Below, one piece after another: positions 4,712 to 6,433 of a DNA stretch of 6,433 nucleotides (its first letter is position 1; every line of letters begins with the position of its first letter). The DNA is taken from NCBI GenBank assembly GCA_013140875.1, contig JABFSB010000023.1, positions 1 to 6,433 on the forward strand. The letters are read 5' to 3'. A program made the translations under genes and the position numbers. Under the pieces are notes generated by a model, which ran no database searches, was not told the DNA's origin, and saw only the letters and a list, made by a program, of their open reading frames with translations. The DNA comes from Acidobacteriota bacterium (lineage in GTDB: Bacteria; Acidobacteriota; Blastocatellia; Pyrinomonadales; Pyrinomonadaceae).

Positions 4712-6232
4712 ATGGAAGGATTTAGCAACATTCGCGAACTGCTTGAACGACGTGTATCGGAAATGAACGATAAGACGTTCTTATTTTCCGAAGCCGATTC
4801 GCGTGAGTGGACGTATTCGGAATTCGACACCGCAGTTAATCGGACAGCGAACATGCTGGCCGCAAACGGCATCGGGAAAGGCGATGTCGTCAGCCTGCTT
4901 ATGCCGAATTCGGCTGAATATGTCATCGCATATTTCGCATGTTTCAAAATCGGCGCTGTTGCGGGGCCGATCAATTCGCTGCTGAAACCGGCGGAGATCG
5001 AATGGGCCGTTCGCAATTCCGAATCGAAGCTGATCTTGTCGGAACCGTCTGCGATAGCCGATGACCAGTTACGTGGATTAGAAGGCAGCGTTCCGATCCT
5101 GATCAACTGGCCGCCCGCTGACGCAGGCGGTTCCGACCGGCCCCACTCCGTTGAAGTCGATTGCAACGATGGGGCGATCATCATTTACACCTCCGGCACC
5201 ACCGGCAAGCCGAAAGGCTGCCTGTTGACTCACGGCAACCTGATCGCGAACGCAAAGCAGATAACCGAATGGCTCGGCTTTGACGAAACAGACCGGCTGC
5301 TCACGATCATGCCGCTGTTTCATATGAACGCGGTCACGGTTACGACCATGACTGCGCTTTACTGCGGCGGCTCGACGGTCGTCAGCCCAAAATTCTCGGC
5401 GTCACGTTTCTGGGACATCATCGAAAAATACAAGATCACGTCATTCGGGTCAGTCGCGACAATGTTATCGATGCTCTTAAAGTCAGAAAGCGATAAAGTT
5501 CGACCGCCCTCTTACGCAGGCGGTTCTAACAGCTTGCGTTTCGCAATGTGCGGCTCTGCTCCGGTTCCCGCCGAAGTGCTGAAACAGTTCGAGCAGACCT
5601 TCGGATGCTTAGTGATAGAAGGCTACGGCCTCAGCGAATCGACTTGCCGTTCTACTTTCAATCCTCCGAACGAAGATCGCCGGCCCGGCTCATGCGGGCT
5701 GCCGATCGGGAATGAGATGAAAGTTTTCGATGAGAATGACGCGGAGGTACCGCAGGGAGAACTAGGCGAGATCGTTCTTCGCGGGCCGAATGTTTTCAAA
5801 GGCTATTTCAAGAATCCGGAAGCAACTAAAAAGGCGTTTGCCAACGGCTGGTTCCACACCGGCGACATAGGTTATCGCGACGCCGATGGCTTTTTTTATA
5901 TCGCCGACCGCAAGTCGGACATGATCATTCGCGGCGGCGAAAACATTTATCCGCGCGAGATCGACGATCTGCTGTACACGCATCCGGCAGTCGCCGCCGC
6001 CGCAGTCATCGGCGTGCCCGATGAGTTGTATGGCGAAGATGTTGCGGCGTTCGTGGTCGTAAAAGGAGGTGTCTCAGCCACCGAGACAGAACTGATCGAA
6101 TTTTGCCGCCAGGGCCTCGCCGACTATAAATGCCCGAAGTCGATACATTTCGTCGACGACATTCCAAAAGGCCCGACCGGAAAACTGTTGAAACGCGAAC
6201 TATCCAGGCGGTTCGCCAAAACAGGCGAATAA
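4712..6232 (+). CDS. AMP-forming acyl-CoA synthetase (fatty-acid--CoA ligase type) carrying two palindromic peptide insertions
   Basis: A 506-residue member of the ANL adenylating family. It activates a carboxylic acid with ATP to an acyl-AMP and then forms the CoA thioester in the cytosol. Core motifs are complete: the phosphate-binding loop YTSGTTGKPKG (159-169), PLFHMNAV (201-208), YGLSES (305-310), GWFHTGDIG with Asp385 (379-387), the hinge region RKSDMIIRGGENIYPREID (400-418), and the catalytic Lys491 in GPTGK (487-491). The overall pattern suits medium/long-chain fatty acyl-CoA synthetases; the chain specificity cannot be read. No acyl-carrier domain follows. Two segments, PPADAGGS (134-141) and PPSYAGGS (265-272), are encoded by near-identical palindromic DNA and lie in variable loops before the phosphate loop and before the LRFAMCGSAP strand. 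The ATG has no Shine-Dalgarno site, but the N-terminus fits the family; the next in-frame Met (18) lies inside the usual first helix. Confidence 0.93.
   Translation: MEGFSNIRELLERRVSEMNDKTFLFSEADSREWTYSEFDTAVNRTANMLAANGIGKGDVVSLLMPNSAEYVIAYFACFKIGAVAGPINSLLKPAEIEWAVRNSESKLILSEPSAIADDQLRGLEGSVPILINWPPADAGGSDRPHSVEVDCNDGAIIIYTSGTTGKPKGCLLTHGNLIANAKQITEWLGFDETDRLLTIMPLFHMNAVTVTTMTALYCGGSTVVSPKFSASRFWDIIEKYKITSFGSVATMLSMLLKSESDKVRPPSYAGGSNSLRFAMCGSAPVPAEVLKQFEQTFGCLVIEGYGLSESTCRSTFNPPNEDRRPGSCGLPIGNEMKVFDENDAEVPQGELGEIVLRGPNVFKGYFKNPEATKKAFANGWFHTGDIGYRDADGFFYIADRKSDMIIRGGENIYPREIDDLLYTHPAVAAAAVIGVPDELYGEDVAAFVVVKGGVSATETELIEFCRQGLADYKCPKSIHFVDDIPKGPTGKLLKRELSRRFAKTGE
5111..5133 (+). repeat. Intragenic palindromic element, copy 1 (encodes PPADAGGS)
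   Basis: A stem CCGCC (5111-5115) and GGCGG (5126-5130) encloses the loop CGCTGACGCA, within which GC (5117-5118) and GC (5123-5124) can also pair around TGAC. TTC follows. It matches copy 2 at 21 of 23 positions and is read in the same frame and orientation. It sits in the variable linker just upstream of the ATP-binding loop of the acyl-CoA synthetase. Confidence 0.7.
5504..5526 (+). repeat. Intragenic palindromic element, copy 2 (encodes PPSYAGGS)
   Basis: A stem ACCGCC (5503-5508) and GGCGGT (5519-5524) encloses the loop CTCTTACGCA. It differs from copy 1 only at 5510 (T for G) and 5513 (T for G) within the 23-bp core. It lies 393 bp, exactly 131 codons, downstream of copy 1, in the loop before the LRFAMCGSAP strand. 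Confidence 0.7.
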
Positions 6233-6271
6233 CGAGCCGATTCTCATCTGGCCGTAGAAACCGGAGCGAGT

Positions 6272-6293
6272 GCGGGAAAATGCCCGTTTGTTG
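6272..6293 (+). terminator. Possible weak intrinsic terminator after the acyl-CoA synthetase gene
   Basis: A short hairpin CGGG (6273-6276), loop AAAATG, CCCG (6283-6286), with a G-T closing pair, is followed by TTTGTTGT. The stem is only 4-5 bp, so termination would be inefficient, and the call is tentative. Confidence 0.25.
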
Positions 6294-6311
6294 TAAACTT
6301 ACGGTTTTGTT

Positions 6312-6433
6312 ATGACGAAGAACAGACTTGGAATAGCGATAGTTGGTATTGGCGGAGCGGTCGGGACGACGGTGGCCGCCGGGTTGGAACTTCTTAAAAA
6401 AGGCCTGATCGATACGCAGGGACTTCCCTTGGC
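6312..6433 (+). CDS. Probable inositol-3-phosphate synthase, N-terminal fragment (partial)
   Basis: From ATG 6312 the frame stays open to the right edge (40 codons plus 2 bases). It begins MTKNRLGIAIVGIGGAVGTT and continues through VAAGLELLKKG to DTQGLPL. The segment LGIAIVGIGGAVGTTVAAGLE is a Rossmann-type NAD-binding start. Together with 'LxxKGLxDTxGLPL' it recalls myo-inositol-1-phosphate synthases, which isomerise glucose 6-phosphate to inositol 3-phosphate using bound NAD+. The catalytic domain lies outside the window, so the call rests on the N-terminus alone. Another NAD-dependent homoserine-dehydrogenase-like protein is the main alternative. The gene follows the acyl-CoA synthetase stop by 79 bp on the same strand. 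No clear Shine-Dalgarno site precedes the ATG (upstream bases ACGGTTTTGTT). Confidence 0.6.
   Translation, partial: MTKNRLGIAIVGIGGAVGTTVAAGLELLKKGLIDTQGLPL

Noticed and set aside
4630..5184. A 184-codon leftward open frame covering the divergent promoter and the start of the acyl-CoA synthetase gene.
   Set aside because: It has no recognised domain, its composition follows the antisense of the real gene, and it would overlap the promoter region and the signal-peptide start of the small lipoprotein.

Overview
The window looks like a chromosomal segment from a free-living, moderately GC-rich Gram-negative bacterium. The best guess is Acidobacteriota, perhaps the Blastocatellia/Pyrinomonadaceae group. 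That placement is inference. It rests on two lipoproteins with Asn-rich linkers straight after the lipid-anchored Cys, the DUF885 lipoprotein, GTG starts with short GAGG/AAGGAG ribosome binding sites, and a general resemblance of the proteins to that group. No marker gene proves it.

Layout. Six genes read leftward from a divergent control region at about 4634-4711. In transcription order they are: a small NTF2-like lipoprotein (start 4633); an aldehyde dehydrogenase (start 4068) of the alpha-ketoglutarate-semialdehyde-dehydrogenase-like type; a 583-residue DUF885 lipoprotein with a metallopeptidase-like HEGYPGH motif; a ParD-type antitoxin and a ParE-type toxin; and the first 29 codons of a probable class-III (PLP) aminotransferase that runs off the left edge. 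Two genes read rightward: an AMP-forming acyl-CoA synthetase (4712-6232) and the first 40 codons of a probable inositol-3-phosphate synthase that runs off the right edge. No stretch over 300 bases lacks a gene.

How the genes fit together. The lipoprotein and aldehyde dehydrogenase are 22 bp apart, and the DUF885 gene follows 69 bp later, so these three may share a transcript. No shared pathway is evident. parDE is a self-contained, AT-richer module. It has a good sigma70-type promoter overlapped by an inverted repeat and a 10-bp-phased direct repeat (probable autoregulatory operator), and its two genes overlap by 4 nt. It sits 4 nt upstream of the aminotransferase start, so that gene may be expressed through the toxin-antitoxin transcript.

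Most unusual signal. The acyl-CoA synthetase gene contains two near-identical 23-bp palindromic segments (5111-5133 and 5504-5526, 21/23 identical), in the same frame and orientation. Both are translated as PPxxAGGS in predicted surface loops. This looks like a dispersed palindromic repeat tolerated inside a coding sequence, comparable in concept to the Rickettsia palindromic elements. No tRNA, rRNA, CRISPR array, transposase or phage gene was seen.
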